DNA of 64,000 nucleotides, taken from Cohnella algarum. Lineage in GTDB: Bacteria > Bacillota > Bacilli > Paenibacillales > Paenibacillaceae. Position numbers and translations under genes: made by a program. The stretch is taken from positions 3,157,001 through 3,221,000 of the forward strand of contig NZ_JAFHKM010000002.1 of the NCBI RefSeq assembly GCF_016937515.1, written 5' to 3'. The notes below the pieces were generated by a model. That model made no database searches. It had not been told where the DNA came from and worked only from the letters and a program-made list of their open reading frames with translations. Below are positions 36,419 to 45,893 of this stretch, in pieces (positions within the stretch are counted from its first letter, which is position 1; each line of letters begins with the position of its first letter).

Positions 36419-38656
36419 GTGAACAACTGGTACAAGAAACAGCTGCTTTCCTACTTTCCTATTTTTTTACTTACGATCACCGTGATCGTACTGCTCGGTC
36501 TGGTCGTCATTTCCGATATTTCGCGGAAAGAAACGGAGAAGGCGAACCGAATGTCTGCCGACTACGTTGCGGATACGATGGTCCGGTCGCTTGACGATAT
36601 CGAGAACGCCGTTCTCAAAGAGCTGAACAAAAACGAAAGCATCGCAACGTTTGCCGAAGCGCCCGGACTCGCCGGACACGATGAAAGCCTCCTCCTCTAC
36701 AATGCAGCTGCCTCGCTTCGTTCCCTGATTGAAGGGAATCCGGTCATCCATTCGATTTATTTGTACCGCGCGAAGGACGGCCTGATTATATGGCCCAACG
36801 GCAAAACGACCCTCGATTCGTTCGGCGACACGGCTTTCCTCCGAAAGGTACTCGAAGACGAACGGCATACGACGGACCGTTGGTCGGAAACGCGCTGGCT
36901 CCAGGACAGGTTCGTCTCTTCTCCCGCCCGGGTCATCTCCCTCGTCAAGCAGCTTCCCGTTCCTTTCGGCGACAAGGGCGTAGCCGTCATTAACGCGGAC
37001 GTAAGGGAGCTGCGAAGCTACATCGGCGATATTGCCGATACGAAGATCAGCTACCTGGATGTCGTGGACACGGCGGGGCAACTCGTCATGTCGACGGACG
37101 AGGAAGGGGAAAACGGCCGGAAAGGCGGTGGAGTCAAGCAGCTTGCGGAAATCGAAGTGCCCGATACCGCATGGACGATCCGCAGCGGCATCAAGCAAGG
37201 GCAGTTCTTCGGATGGTTTTCACTGATTTCCTACATATGGGTGGCGATCGGTTGTGCCGTCATCGGGCTCAGCCTCGGATACGTAATTTACATTTCGAAA
37301 CGGAACTACCGCCCGATCCAGATGATGATGAACAAGCTGGAATCGATACAACTGAACTCCTTGCCGGACGATCGCAAGGTGGACGACCTTTCCTTTATCG
37401 GACAGGCCCTGGAGGATCTGATCGACCAATCCCGGCATTACGAGGAAGGAAGACGGGAGCATCTGATTACGAAGCGCAGGCAGTTTTTCATGGATTTGGT
37501 CGAAGGTACGGGAGTCGTTGCGGAAACGGATTGGGAGGAAACGATTCCTTTGCCGTATAGGGACGACGAATGCCCTGCCGACAAAGGCGTCATCGTGGCG
37601 GAGCTCGGTCATGAAGCCTTCCTGGGGGAAGGAAAGCCGCAGGATCAGGCTATGCTGCGCCTCGCCGTGCAAAGCATCGTGCACGACTTTTTGGACAATT
37701 CGTCCATGCGCGCCTGGTGCGAGTGGATAAGCGGGGGCAGGCTGGGCGTCATTTGCCGGATGGAGGAGGGGAAAAGCGCGAAGGAAACGCTTCTCCCTAA
37801 GGTGGCGGCCTGCCGGCAGTGGGTCGAAGAGAACTTCGGAATCCGTTTCGTGTTTGCGCAAGGGGTTCCGGTCGCATCGTGGGAAGATCTTCCCGTTTCA
37901 TACGCTTCCGCTACCGCGGCGCTTGGCTACAAGCTGACCGGCGGCGAGACATTGATCGTTGCGGAAGAACGGGTCGGCGGTTCGGCAGAAGATGCACATT
38001 CCTACTGGGTCCGGATCGCGGAAATGGCAAAGGCGTTCCGCCTTGTACACGACGGGTGGAGGGATCAGCTAGCCGGACTGTTTAACGATTTTCGGACTTA
38101 CCGGTTAAACGATATGCAAATCCATATGATTTTGGCCGCGCTGGAAAAGCTGCTTAAAAAAGAAACCGGGAACGAGGTTCTGGCGTCCGAGACGATGCGG
38201 CAAGCCTGGATCCGGCTCGACGTCGAAGCGATGGTGACCGAAAGCTCTTCGCTGGACAGTCTGGAAGCGAACCTGACCGAAGCGTTGAACGAAGCGTACC
38301 GGGCTTACGTCAAGGTGTTCGAAACCAACAGTTTTCAGGCCGTCGCGGTGGGGATGCGCACTTACATCGAGGAGCATTTTGACGACCCGGATCTTTCTCT
38401 GAAGCACCTAAGCGACCGGTTCGGCATGAACGGAAAAAACGTCAGTCAACTGTTCAAAGACGCGTTCGGCGAAAATTTCGTGGACGTCCTGCTCCGGCTG
38501 CGTATTGAAAAGGCAAAACGGCTGTTGACGGAAACGGATTTAGGGCAACAGGACATCGCTCAGCAAGTCGGATATTCCAATGCGATTACGTTCGGCCGCA
38601 TGTTTAAAAGAGTCGTCGGCGTTACGCCCGGGGATTACCGGAAGAAACATGTCTGA
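36419..38656 (+). CDS. Membrane-anchored AraC-family sensor-regulator of the oligosaccharide operon
   Basis: A 745-residue one-component regulator. Membrane segment 1 (about residues 12-33) and segment 2 (about 265-290) flank an extracytoplasmic Cache-like sensor domain. A cytoplasmic linker follows, and the C-terminus has two AraC HTH motifs (LSLKHLSDRFGMNGKNVSQL and DIAQQVGYSNAITFGRMFKR) ending in GVTPGDYRKKHV. This architecture is common in Paenibacillus next to LplA/LplB/YtcP-type importers, where it senses an extracellular sugar or binding-protein complex and activates the operon. The start is GTG 36419 with a GGGGGGAAG site upstream. A strong terminator at 38670 separates it from the transporter genes, so they have their own promoter, probably its target. 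Confidence 0.9.
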   Translation: MNNWYKKQLLSYFPIFLLTITVIVLLGLVVISDISRKETEKANRMSADYVADTMVRSLDDIENAVLKELNKNESIATFAEAPGLAGHDESLLLYNAAASLRSLIEGNPVIHSIYLYRAKDGLIIWPNGKTTLDSFGDTAFLRKVLEDERHTTDRWSETRWLQDRFVSSPARVISLVKQLPVPFGDKGVAVINADVRELRSYIGDIADTKISYLDVVDTAGQLVMSTDEEGENGRKGGGVKQLAEIEVPDTAWTIRSGIKQGQFFGWFSLISYIWVAIGCAVIGLSLGYVIYISKRNYRPIQMMMNKLESIQLNSLPDDRKVDDLSFIGQALEDLIDQSRHYEEGRREHLITKRRQFFMDLVEGTGVVAETDWEETIPLPYRDDECPADKGVIVAELGHEAFLGEGKPQDQAMLRLAVQSIVHDFLDNSSMRAWCEWISGGRLGVICRMEEGKSAKETLLPKVAACRQWVEENFGIRFVFAQGVPVASWEDLPVSYASATAALGYKLTGGETLIVAEERVGGSAEDAHSYWVRIAEMAKAFRLVHDGWRDQLAGLFNDFRTYRLNDMQIHMILAALEKLLKKETGNEVLASETMRQAWIRLDVEAMVTESSSLDSLEANLTEALNEAYRAYVKVFETNSFQAVAVGMRTYIEEHFDDPDLSLKHLSDRFGMNGKNVSQLFKDAFGENFVDVLLRLRIEKAKRLLTETDLGQQDIAQQVGYSNAITFGRMFKRVVGVTPGDYRKKHV

Positions 38657-38669
38657 ACGATCCGGAACG

Positions 38670-38708
38670 GAAGCGGCCGCCCGCTCAAGCGGGCTCGGCC
38701 GCTTCTTT
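38670..38708 (+). terminator. Rho-independent terminator after the AraC regulator gene
   Basis: A perfect 10-bp outer stem (38670-38679 with 38696-38705) encloses a second stem CCCGCT/AGCGGG and is followed by TTT. It lies 14 bp after the stop codon. The region from here to 38920 carries no gene and should hold the promoter of the transporter operon. Confidence 0.8.
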
Positions 38709-38920
38709 CCTAGGGATTTCTATTACATAAACCTTACATTGCAAATTCTGAAAAACAGTTTATTCGCGATTTTCAGTGTCATAAATCATGACGCAAAAAA
38801 CGGGGCTAAGGTTTATTGGCGGAAAACAAGTTTATTGTCTGCGGCGAGAACGGGATGACATACTGGACTCGTTCCCGGCAGGCGCCGGAACGCAAAAAAT
38901 CGGATAGGGGCTGAAGAGAA

Positions 38921-40537
38921 ATGGAGAGAAGGTACCAAAGACGCGGGTACGGCAAGATCAGGTCGGCGCTGTTGGCGACGGCAATCGGGCTCACGGCGAT
39001 CCTCGCGGCATGCTCGAATTCATCGGACAGCGGCTCGGCAAGCGGCAATGCTTCTTCCCAAGAGAAAGTCGCCTTAAAGGTCGAGGTGTTCGACCGCGGA
39101 AACGCGCCTTCCGGACTTAGCGTCACGGACAATTACTTGACCCGGTACGTTCAGGAGAATTTCGGGGACCCGAACAATATCGAAGTGCAATATGTGCCGG
39201 TTGCGAGATCCGAAGAAGTCCAGAAGCTGAACGTTCTGATGGCCAGCACCAACGACGTGCCCGACATCGTGTTTACGTACGATTCCGGCACGTTTCAAAG
39301 ATATGCGTCCCAAGGCGGCTTGATGGACCTGACGGAGACGCTTGACGAGCACGGTCCCAACCTGAAAGCGTTCCTGGGCGAGGATACGTTGAAATACGGC
39401 CAGATCGACGGGCAACAATTGGCTATCCCGGGCCGCCGTCTCGTTCTTGGCAAATACTCGTCGTACATTCGACAGGATTGGCTCGATCAACTCGGTCTTT
39501 CCGTCCCGCAGACGACGGATGAGCTGTATGCGGTTTTAAAGGCGTTCAAGGAGCAGGACCCGGGCAACACCGGCGGCAAGGTCATTCCGCTCGGGATGTC
39601 GGTCGCTCCGGCCCAGTTCGAATCGCTCATCTGGTCCTTTATCGAGCCGTTGACCGAGGAACAGAAATACACGCTGACGCAAAAGCTGGGCTCCAGCGAC
39701 TATCCCGTTCTGCTGCCGGGTTTCAAGGAAGCGCTGCGGTTTATGAACAAGCTGTACAACGAAGGCTTGATCAGTAAGGATTTCGCGCTCGACAAGGACA
39801 AAAAACAGCTGTGGCAGGACGTCCAGAACGGACTTGTCGGCGCCTTTTCCGAGGATGCGGGAGAACTGTACTTCGACTACAACGGCACGTACAAAAACCT
39901 GCAAACGAACGTGCCCGGAGCCGTCATGACGCCAATCGATCCGTTTTCGAATTCCGAGGGCAAGCATCCGAAGCCGGGATATGCGCCTAACGCCATGTAT
40001 ATCATGATTCCGAAATCCAGCGAACGCGCGGTCGAGGCGATCAAATATTTGGATTGGATGGCTTCCGGCGACAATTTGTTTTTCATGCAAAATGGCGTGG
40101 AGGGAGAGAACTATACGCTCGAAGACGGGATTCCGGTGCTGAACGCGGATGCCGCGCAAGAAATCAAGGATCGCCTGTTCAACTACGGGGATATGGCGAT
40201 CATCGTAAACGGCAAGTATATCGGCGAAACCGAGCAAAACAACGAAGCCTACATTCGCCAAACGCCCAAGGAATATCACGAAGACATGCGAAAATCCGTC
40301 GACATTTCGAATACGGACAAGCTCGACCAAATCGTGCTGTCCCGTCCGATCGAGGCCGAATCGAAGTACGGAAGCGTATTGACGGACAAATACAATGAAA
40401 TGATCGTCAACACGACAATGATCGGCACGGATAAATTCGACGCTACGTTTGACAGCCTGATGAAGGAATATATGGCGAGCGGCGGTCAAGCGATTTTGGA
40501 CGAACGGACCGGAGTTTACAAAGAAATGAACCCGTAA
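38921..40537 (+). CDS. Extracellular oligosaccharide-binding lipoprotein (ABC transporter)
   Basis: A 538-residue lipoprotein. The signal sequence ends in the lipobox LTAILAAC, followed by a Ser/Gly/Asn-rich spacer. The body is a large type of extracellular solute-binding protein (LplA-like) used in Paenibacillus for complex oligosaccharides, with VPDIVFTYDSGTFQRYASQG and YIRQDWLDQLGLSVPQTTDE being typical. It would capture the substrate at the outer face of the membrane and deliver it to the permeases at 40607 and 41564. The substrate is not determined. It is the first gene of the operon, and an intercistronic hairpin follows it. Confidence 0.9.
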   Translation: MERRYQRRGYGKIRSALLATAIGLTAILAACSNSSDSGSASGNASSQEKVALKVEVFDRGNAPSGLSVTDNYLTRYVQENFGDPNNIEVQYVPVARSEEVQKLNVLMASTNDVPDIVFTYDSGTFQRYASQGGLMDLTETLDEHGPNLKAFLGEDTLKYGQIDGQQLAIPGRRLVLGKYSSYIRQDWLDQLGLSVPQTTDELYAVLKAFKEQDPGNTGGKVIPLGMSVAPAQFESLIWSFIEPLTEEQKYTLTQKLGSSDYPVLLPGFKEALRFMNKLYNEGLISKDFALDKDKKQLWQDVQNGLVGAFSEDAGELYFDYNGTYKNLQTNVPGAVMTPIDPFSNSEGKHPKPGYAPNAMYIMIPKSSERAVEAIKYLDWMASGDNLFFMQNGVEGENYTLEDGIPVLNADAAQEIKDRLFNYGDMAIIVNGKYIGETEQNNEAYIRQTPKEYHEDMRKSVDISNTDKLDQIVLSRPIEAESKYGSVLTDKYNEMIVNTTMIGTDKFDATFDSLMKEYMASGGQAILDERTGVYKEMNP

Positions 40538-40555
40538 ACGGATCGGCCGCGTTTA

Positions 40556-40579
40556 GGGCGGGGCCTTTCGGTTCCGCCC
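40556..40579 (+). promoter_or_regulatory. Intercistronic hairpin after the binding-protein gene
   Basis: GGGCGG (40556-40561) pairs with CCGCCC (40574-40579), with a small inner stem CC/GG. There is no T-run, and the next gene starts 27 bp later, so it is more likely an mRNA-stabilising or attenuating element than a terminator. Confidence 0.5.
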
Positions 40580-40606
40580 GTTATCAACAGGCTAAGGAGG
40601 ACCCCG

Positions 40607-41509
40607 ATGAGAGCGTCCGTGTATGCAAGCAGGTACTGGCAGCTGTATGCGCTGCTGGCGCTGCCGCTCGTTTATTTTATCGTGTTCAAGTACGGTCCGA
40701 TGTACGGCATCCAGATCGCGTTCAAAGACTTCAATCTCTTTCAGGGAATTACGGGAAGCGAATGGATCGGTCTCGAAGCTTTTCGGGAAGTGTTTCGCAA
40801 CCAAGAGTTTTACCAGACGCTGCGCAATACGCTGATGCTGAACTTTTTGGATCTTCTCGTTTCGTTTCCGGCTCCGCTTGTTTTGGCGATCATGCTGTAC
40901 GAGTTGAAATCCTCCTGGTTCCGCAAGCTTTCCCAGACGATTTTGTACGTTCCGCACTTTATTTCCTGGGTGATTATCGGCGGCATCGTCTACCAGGTAT
41001 TCGGCACGCAATCCGGCATGATCAACAACGTTCTCGCCGGCCTTGGGTTCGAGGCGGTTCCTTTTCTGACGGAAAAAAACAAGTGGCTGATTACGTATTT
41101 GTTGACGGGCGTCTGGCAGAGCGCGGGCTGGGGGACGATCCTGTATTTGGCCGCTCTTACGGGCATTAACCGCGAGCTGTTCGAGGCCGCGGAGGTGGAC
41201 GGCGCCGGGCGGTTTAAGCGCATTTGGCACATTACGCTGCCGGGACTTAAAACGACGATCGCAACGCTCCTTATTATCAACCTCGGCCACATCATTACGA
41301 TCGGTTTCGAACGGCCGTACGTCATCGGCAATCTGGCGGTGCGGGATTACTCCGACGTTCTGAGCACGTTCGTTTATCGGGTCGGTCTCGAATCGGGCCA
41401 GTACACGCTGGCGACCGTCGTCGGCCTGTTTCAGGCGGTCGTCGGCCTCGTATTCGTATTGGGCGCCAACTTCTTGTCTAAAAAATTGACGGACGAAAGC
41501 GTTCTATGA
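40607..41509 (+). CDS. ABC sugar permease, LplB type
   Basis: A 300-residue integral membrane permease with six membrane segments and the EAA loop (ELFEAAEVDGAGRFKRIWHI TLPG) that docks on the ATPase. The first third, PLVYFIVFKYGPMYGIQIAF KDFN, is characteristic of the LplB/YteP branch paired with LplA-type lipoproteins. AGGAGG lies upstream of ATG 40607. It forms a heterodimer with the product at 41564. No ATPase gene occurs in the operon, as is usual in Bacilli, where a shared MsmX-like ATPase serves many importers. Confidence 0.93.
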   Translation: MRASVYASRYWQLYALLALPLVYFIVFKYGPMYGIQIAFKDFNLFQGITGSEWIGLEAFREVFRNQEFYQTLRNTLMLNFLDLLVSFPAPLVLAIMLYELKSSWFRKLSQTILYVPHFISWVIIGGIVYQVFGTQSGMINNVLAGLGFEAVPFLTEKNKWLITYLLTGVWQSAGWGTILYLAALTGINRELFEAAEVDGAGRFKRIWHITLPGLKTTIATLLIINLGHIITIGFERPYVIGNLAVRDYSDVLSTFVYRVGLESGQYTLATVVGLFQAVVGLVFVLGANFLSKKLTDESVL

Positions 41510-41563
41510 CTTCGTTTAAATTTATCCGCGTTTAACGCGTGTAATTCGGAAGGAAGTGCAATC

Positions 41564-42436
41564 ATGAGCGAACGAACGGCAAACCGGATTTTCGACACCT
41601 CCAACGTCGTTCTCATCGCCGCGGCCGTGTTGCTGTGCGCGGCACCGTTTCTGCATATTATCGCGATTTCCCTCAGCTCCTCCCGCGCCATCATGTCGGG
41701 CGAGGTTACGCTGTATCCCATAGAGCTGACGTTCGAGGCCTACAAACGAGTGTTCACGGACCCGTCGATGCTGCAATCGTTGGGATTTACCGTCATGCTG
41801 ACGGTCGTCACGACGGCGCTCTGCATGATCGCGACGGTGGCGGCCGCTTATCCATTATCGAAGTCGAAGCTTAAAGGGCGCAAGTTTTTGATGGTTGTTG
41901 TCATGATCACGATGTTTTTCAGCGGAGGCATGATTCCCGAATACATTCTGATCCGGAATCTGGAATTGCTGAATACGATGTGGGCGCTGGTGCTGCCGGG
42001 ACTGATCAGCCCTTTCTATCTGATCATTATGATCTCGTTTTTAAAGGGAATCCCGGAAAGTCTGGAGGAAGCGGCCGAAATTGACGGCAGCTCGCATTTT
42101 AACGCGTTATTCCGGATTGTGCTGCCCTTGTCGATGCCCGTCATCGCAACGCTCAGCCTGTTCTACGCCGTGGGCCGCTGGAACGGGTTCCAGGATACGC
42201 TGATGTATATTACGAAGCCGGAGCTGTATCCGCTTCAGTTAAAGCTGTATCAGATTATTAATATCAGCCAGTCCAGCGAGCTGCTTCGGATGGAGGGGGC
42301 GGGCATGTATCAGGTTCTGCCGGAAGGACTGAAGGCGGCGAGCGTCATTTTCGCGACGGTTCCGATTTTGCTCGTTTATCCTTGGCTGCAGCGGTATTTC
42401 GTGAACGGAGTCATGATCGGGGCCGTGAAAGGATAA
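41564..42436 (+). CDS. ABC sugar permease, YtcP/LplC type
   Basis: A 290-residue permease, partner of the LplB-type protein. Six membrane segments are seen. Marker motifs are PFLHIIAISLSSSRAIMSGE at the first segment, MFFSGGMIPEYILIRNLELL in the middle, and the EAA loop ESLEEAAEIDGSSHFNALFR. It ends in the usual VNGVMIGAVKG. GGAAGG lies before ATG 41564. Its stop codon TAA shares one base with the ATG of the following MFS gene (TAATG), showing tight coupling. Confidence 0.93.
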   Translation: MSERTANRIFDTSNVVLIAAAVLLCAAPFLHIIAISLSSSRAIMSGEVTLYPIELTFEAYKRVFTDPSMLQSLGFTVMLTVVTTALCMIATVAAAYPLSKSKLKGRKFLMVVVMITMFFSGGMIPEYILIRNLELLNTMWALVLPGLISPFYLIIMISFLKGIPESLEEAAEIDGSSHFNALFRIVLPLSMPVIATLSLFYAVGRWNGFQDTLMYITKPELYPLQLKLYQIINISQSSELLRMEGAGMYQVLPEGLKAASVIFATVPILLVYPWLQRYFVNGVMIGAVKG

Positions 42437-43662
42437 TGGGCAATCCGCTTGCCGCGTCAACTGCGCGAAGATTTCCTTATTTGCTGTTGAAGCTGCGGTT
42501 CTTTTACTTGGCGACCGGTCTTGCCGGCGGACTTTTGAACCCCTATATCGGAACGATTTTCAAGGAAAGCGGGCTCGGCGATTCCGCCGTCGGCCTTATC
42601 ATGGCCTGCTCGTCCGTCCTGATCGTTGCGGCGCAATTGTTCTGGGGGCGGCTGGCGGACCGCTACCGGTTGACGAAGCCTATTCTGCTGTTGAGTCTGG
42701 CGGTGCCGGCCGCTCTTTCTCTGCTGTATCAGGCTCCGTCCATTCCCGTCATGATCGCCGCCTACATGACGGTCGTGACGTTTACGGCGCCGCAGGCTCC
42801 GATCAGCGACGCTTATGCGGTGCCGGCGGCTCGAGCGGCCGGTTCGTCCTACGGTACGATCCGCTGCTTTCAAAGTATCGGAAACGCGCTGGGCGGCTAC
42901 GGGGCGGGCCTGTTCGTTTCGACTTATGCCCCAAGCAGCCTGGTTGTGCCGTTTTTTCTGTTAAGCTGCGTCGGGATCGCGGCGGTTTGCGTTTTGCCGA
43001 AGCAGGGGGCCGTCAGTGTCGCCAATCGTTCGTTGTCGGGCGGCATTTCGTTTCTGCTGAAGAACAGGGAAGCGGCGCTGTTCTTAAGCGCCTGCTTCCT
43101 GATCAACCAGACGTTGACGGCGTTCAACACCTATTTCGTGATCGTCTTCCAGCATGCCGGCGGGAGCAGCGAATGGGCCGGGACGGCGCTGATGATCGCG
43201 GCGATTTCGAACGTGCCGTCGATGTTTTTGGCTTCGGCCGTCATCGGGCGGCTCGGGTTGGAGAAAACGATGATGATCGGGGCGATGGCTTATATCGCCC
43301 GATGGGCGATCCAATATTTGCTGCCCGTTCCCTCGGTCATGGTGGGGGTTCAAGTGCTTCAGGGACTTTCCTTCGGGTTGTTTTACGTCGCCGCTGTGGA
43401 ATATGTGGCGCGGCTGGTGCCCGCCGGCATGCAGGCGACGGGACAAAGCGCGTTCAGCATGGTTTTCGTCGGCATGGCGGGCATGGCGGGCAACCTGCTC
43501 AACGGCTTTCTGCTGGAAGCGGGCGGTCCGTCGCTGATGAACGCGGCGTGTACGATCAGCGCGGCATGCGGGGCGGCGCTTCTGGCCGTCATTGTCAAAG
43601 GCACCGGATCGAAGCGGAGCTCCCGTGCCTCGGAATCCGGCGAAATGCAAAGGGATGGCTAG
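42436..43662 (+). CDS. MFS transporter in the oligosaccharide operon
   Basis: A 408-residue, twelve-segment major facilitator of the MFS_1-like/LacY-related group. The first segment reads LRFFYLATGLAGGLLNPYIG, a loop motif WGRLADRYRLTKP lies between segments 2 and 3, and AFSMVFVGMAGMAGNLLNGF is near the end. It starts at ATG 42436, overlapping the upstream permease stop by one base; a longer frame from 42382 would lie inside that permease gene and lacks a ribosome site. A secondary transporter between an ABC importer and a probable sugar-processing protein is unusual. It could export an end product or import a monosaccharide. Confidence 0.85.
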   Translation: MGNPLAASTARRFPYLLLKLRFFYLATGLAGGLLNPYIGTIFKESGLGDSAVGLIMACSSVLIVAAQLFWGRLADRYRLTKPILLLSLAVPAALSLLYQAPSIPVMIAAYMTVVTFTAPQAPISDAYAVPAARAAGSSYGTIRCFQSIGNALGGYGAGLFVSTYAPSSLVVPFFLLSCVGIAAVCVLPKQGAVSVANRSLSGGISFLLKNREAALFLSACFLINQTLTAFNTYFVIVFQHAGGSSEWAGTALMIAAISNVPSMFLASAVIGRLGLEKTMMIGAMAYIARWAIQYLLPVPSVMVGVQVLQGLSFGLFYVAAVEYVARLVPAGMQATGQSAFSMVFVGMAGMAGNLLNGFLLEAGGPSLMNAACTISAACGAALLAVIVKGTGSKRSSRASESGEMQRDG

Positions 43663-43680
43663 AGAGGAGACGTACGAAAA

Positions 43681-45384
43681 ATGAAGGCAACGATAACCCC
43701 ATGGTCGCCAATGCCGCCGGAACGGGAATTTCTGGTTAGGCAAGCGATGCGGGTGATGGACCGGAACTACGACGAACAGGCGTCGCTGGTGCGAGAGACG
43801 GAGGGGGGAGAGCTGTCGACCCGAAGCAGCGCCCATTACGCGCTGGGGCTGCTTATTCGCGGCGAACCCGGAGATCGGGAAAAAGCCAGCGCCATCCTGC
43901 AACGGGTGCTGGATATGCAACTCGACGCGCCGGATGAAATCTATCACGGCACGTTCCGGGTATCGCCCGAAGCGCCGGTTCCCCCGGCCGGTCATATGGC
44001 CTGGGGGACGTTTCCGCCGGGCATCGCCTATTCCATTCATACGACGATGGAAGCGGTATTCCGGCGCTTCGCCGCGAATATCGGCCGGGCGCTGCCGGGC
44101 CTGCTGACAGGCGAAGCGGAGCCTGCCGTTCGCGACGGCTTCCGCCATGCAGTAAACGAAGTGCTTCCGCCCGTTTGGGAGAGCTACGACCCGAATTGGC
44201 GCGAATTCATCGCATGTACATTCGCATTGCTGCTGGACCGGTTCGAGGCGGAGCTCCCGCCCGGTTTGGTCGCCCGGATCGACGGGGCGATGGGCAAAGC
44301 CGTCGGCGCTTCCCTTGCTCGCCGCCTGTCCCAATCGATCCCGATGAATACGAACATCGAGCTGATGCACGCGTTTATCGTCCATTATTACGGGCACCGC
44401 TATCGTGACGAGGCCTGGATCGAACACGCGGAACGGGAAGCGGAACGGCTGCTCGCGGCATACCGCGAATTCGATTCGTTCCCCGAGTTCAATTCCACGA
44501 CATACTACGGCGTGGACCTGACGGTCCTCGGGATGTGGAGGGAGCATGCGCGAACGGAATCGTTCCGAAGCGCCGGCAAAAAGCTGGAGAGCGGCCTGTG
44601 GCGAAACCTCGCGGATTTTTACCACCCCGGTCTTGAAAACGTGGCGGGCCCGTTCTCCCGGGCCTACGATATGGAAATGAAGGAGCACAGCTCTCTCGGC
44701 GTCTTCCTTTATCTGGCGCTGGGCGAGTCGTGCCGGCATTTGGCCGTTGTCAACTGCGAGACAAGCCACGACCCGCTTATCGCGCTAGTCGGTGTCGACG
44801 TTCCCGAAGACGTCCTGCCGCGGCTGCGGGAATTCGGCGGAGAACGCCATATTCGGAAGTCGTTTCGGGAACTGTGCGAGCGGGACAAGCCCGGCGCCAA
44901 TACCCATCTTTGCCGTGCCGAAGCCTGGATCGGCCGCGATTTGATGATCGGGGCGATGTCGGGCAGCCGGAATACGAGCGGCCAGCTGCATCCGGCCACG
45001 ATTCACTGGCGGACGGAGAGCGGGGAACGCTATTCCTTGCGGCTGCTCCGGAGGGCGAAGGGTGAGCAATGGAGCCGGCACCTGCGGGGCGTCACGTTCG
45101 AAGCGAAGGCGGCGGAACGGCGGCTCGAAGCCGAAATTTGCGTCCGGTCGGACGAGGAGATAGAGGTGTTCTTCGAGGTGTCGGGCCCCTGTCTGGAGCC
45201 GGCGCAAATATCGGAAGACCGCTGGTCGTTTCCGGGACTGTCCTGCATCGTATCGGCCGAAGCCCCGCAGCCGGCCGTCCGCATGAACGGCGGCCGGCTG
45301 GAGATCGTTTATCCCTGCCGTTCGGGCCCGGACGCATGGAGCCGTTTGCGCTTCGAGCTTCAACTGGAGACCGCGCGCCTATAA
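43681..45384 (+). CDS. Protein of unknown function, probable alpha/alpha-toroid, last gene of the sugar operon
   Basis: A 567-residue soluble protein without signal peptide. It is mostly alpha-helical in the N-terminal two-thirds, with repeated helix pairs and aromatic-rich turns such as YDPNWREFIACTFALLLDRF, MNTNIELMHAFIVHYYGHRY and FPEFNSTTYYGVDLTVLGMW. The C-terminal third is beta-rich (SGQLHPATIHWRTESGERYS). That order, a helical toroid followed by a beta-sandwich, is seen in several polysaccharide lyases and (alpha/alpha)6 glycosidases. I do not recognise a specific family or confirm catalytic residues. It lies 18 bp after the MFS gene and before a terminator, so it is the operon's last gene and the only candidate in it to process the imported sugar. 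Confidence 0.6.
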   Translation: MKATITPWSPMPPEREFLVRQAMRVMDRNYDEQASLVRETEGGELSTRSSAHYALGLLIRGEPGDREKASAILQRVLDMQLDAPDEIYHGTFRVSPEAPVPPAGHMAWGTFPPGIAYSIHTTMEAVFRRFAANIGRALPGLLTGEAEPAVRDGFRHAVNEVLPPVWESYDPNWREFIACTFALLLDRFEAELPPGLVARIDGAMGKAVGASLARRLSQSIPMNTNIELMHAFIVHYYGHRYRDEAWIEHAEREAERLLAAYREFDSFPEFNSTTYYGVDLTVLGMWREHARTESFRSAGKKLESGLWRNLADFYHPGLENVAGPFSRAYDMEMKEHSSLGVFLYLALGESCRHLAVVNCETSHDPLIALVGVDVPEDVLPRLREFGGERHIRKSFRELCERDKPGANTHLCRAEAWIGRDLMIGAMSGSRNTSGQLHPATIHWRTESGERYSLRLLRRAKGEQWSRHLRGVTFEAKAAERRLEAEICVRSDEEIEVFFEVSGPCLEPAQISEDRWSFPGLSCIVSAEAPQPAVRMNGGRLEIVYPCRSGPDAWSRLRFELQLETARL

Positions 45385-45393
45385 CCGGAATAG

Positions 45394-45429
45394 ACGCCGC
45401 CCGCCGCCAATCGGATGGGCGGCGTTTTT
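45394..45429 (+). terminator. Rho-independent terminator of the oligosaccharide operon
   Basis: ACGCCGCCC (45394-45402) pairs with GGGCGGCGT (45417-45425) and is followed by a T-run. It lies ten bases after the stop codon. Confidence 0.88.
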
Positions 45430-45527
45430 GTTTCACGGCACAGAAAGGGCAAGCAATGAATTGAATGATAGGGAACGGAGGCATATAATGTGGATATTCC
45501 TAAAATGAACCGCGAGGAGGGACCGGC

Positions 45528-45872
45528 ATGCTGCCCATTCAGCCAACGGAAATTCAGCAAAGACTCGACCGCTTGAAAAACAAGGAGCTTTACCTTCACC
45601 TTGAAATGACGTCGGGCGCCTATGCCGCCCATTTCGATAGCACCCGGCATCCGGCCGCTACCTTCATCACGAATGCCGCCGTTCGGTATTTCCACGGATC
45701 GATTTCCGGCAACGGGCCTTATCGGGTCGGGTTGAAGACGGAGTCGGGCTGGGTCTATTCCGAAGGGCTGACCCACTATGAAGAAACCGAGGCGGAGCGA
45801 CTGATTTTGGCCGGGCACGACAGTCAAGGCAAGCTGGTCGTCGCTTTGCATTTGAGCCCGCAGCCCTTCTAA
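45528..45872 (+). CDS. yojF: YojF family protein (DUF1806), partner of BshB2
   Basis: A 114-residue protein of the YojF family, which is encoded next to bacillithiol deacetylase BshB2 (YojG) throughout Bacilli. It has YLHLEMTSGAYAAHF near the start and RVGLKTESGWVYSEGLTHYE in the core. Its role is not established, although the fixed pairing implies a part in bacillithiol metabolism. GGAGG precedes ATG 45528, and the gene is 21 bp from bshB2, so the two are co-transcribed. Confidence 0.88.
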   Translation: MLPIQPTEIQQRLDRLKNKELYLHLEMTSGAYAAHFDSTRHPAATFITNAAVRYFHGSISGNGPYRVGLKTESGWVYSEGLTHYEETEAERLILAGHDSQGKLVVALHLSPQPF

Positions 45873-45893
45873 AGGAGAGGAGACGAGAACGCG

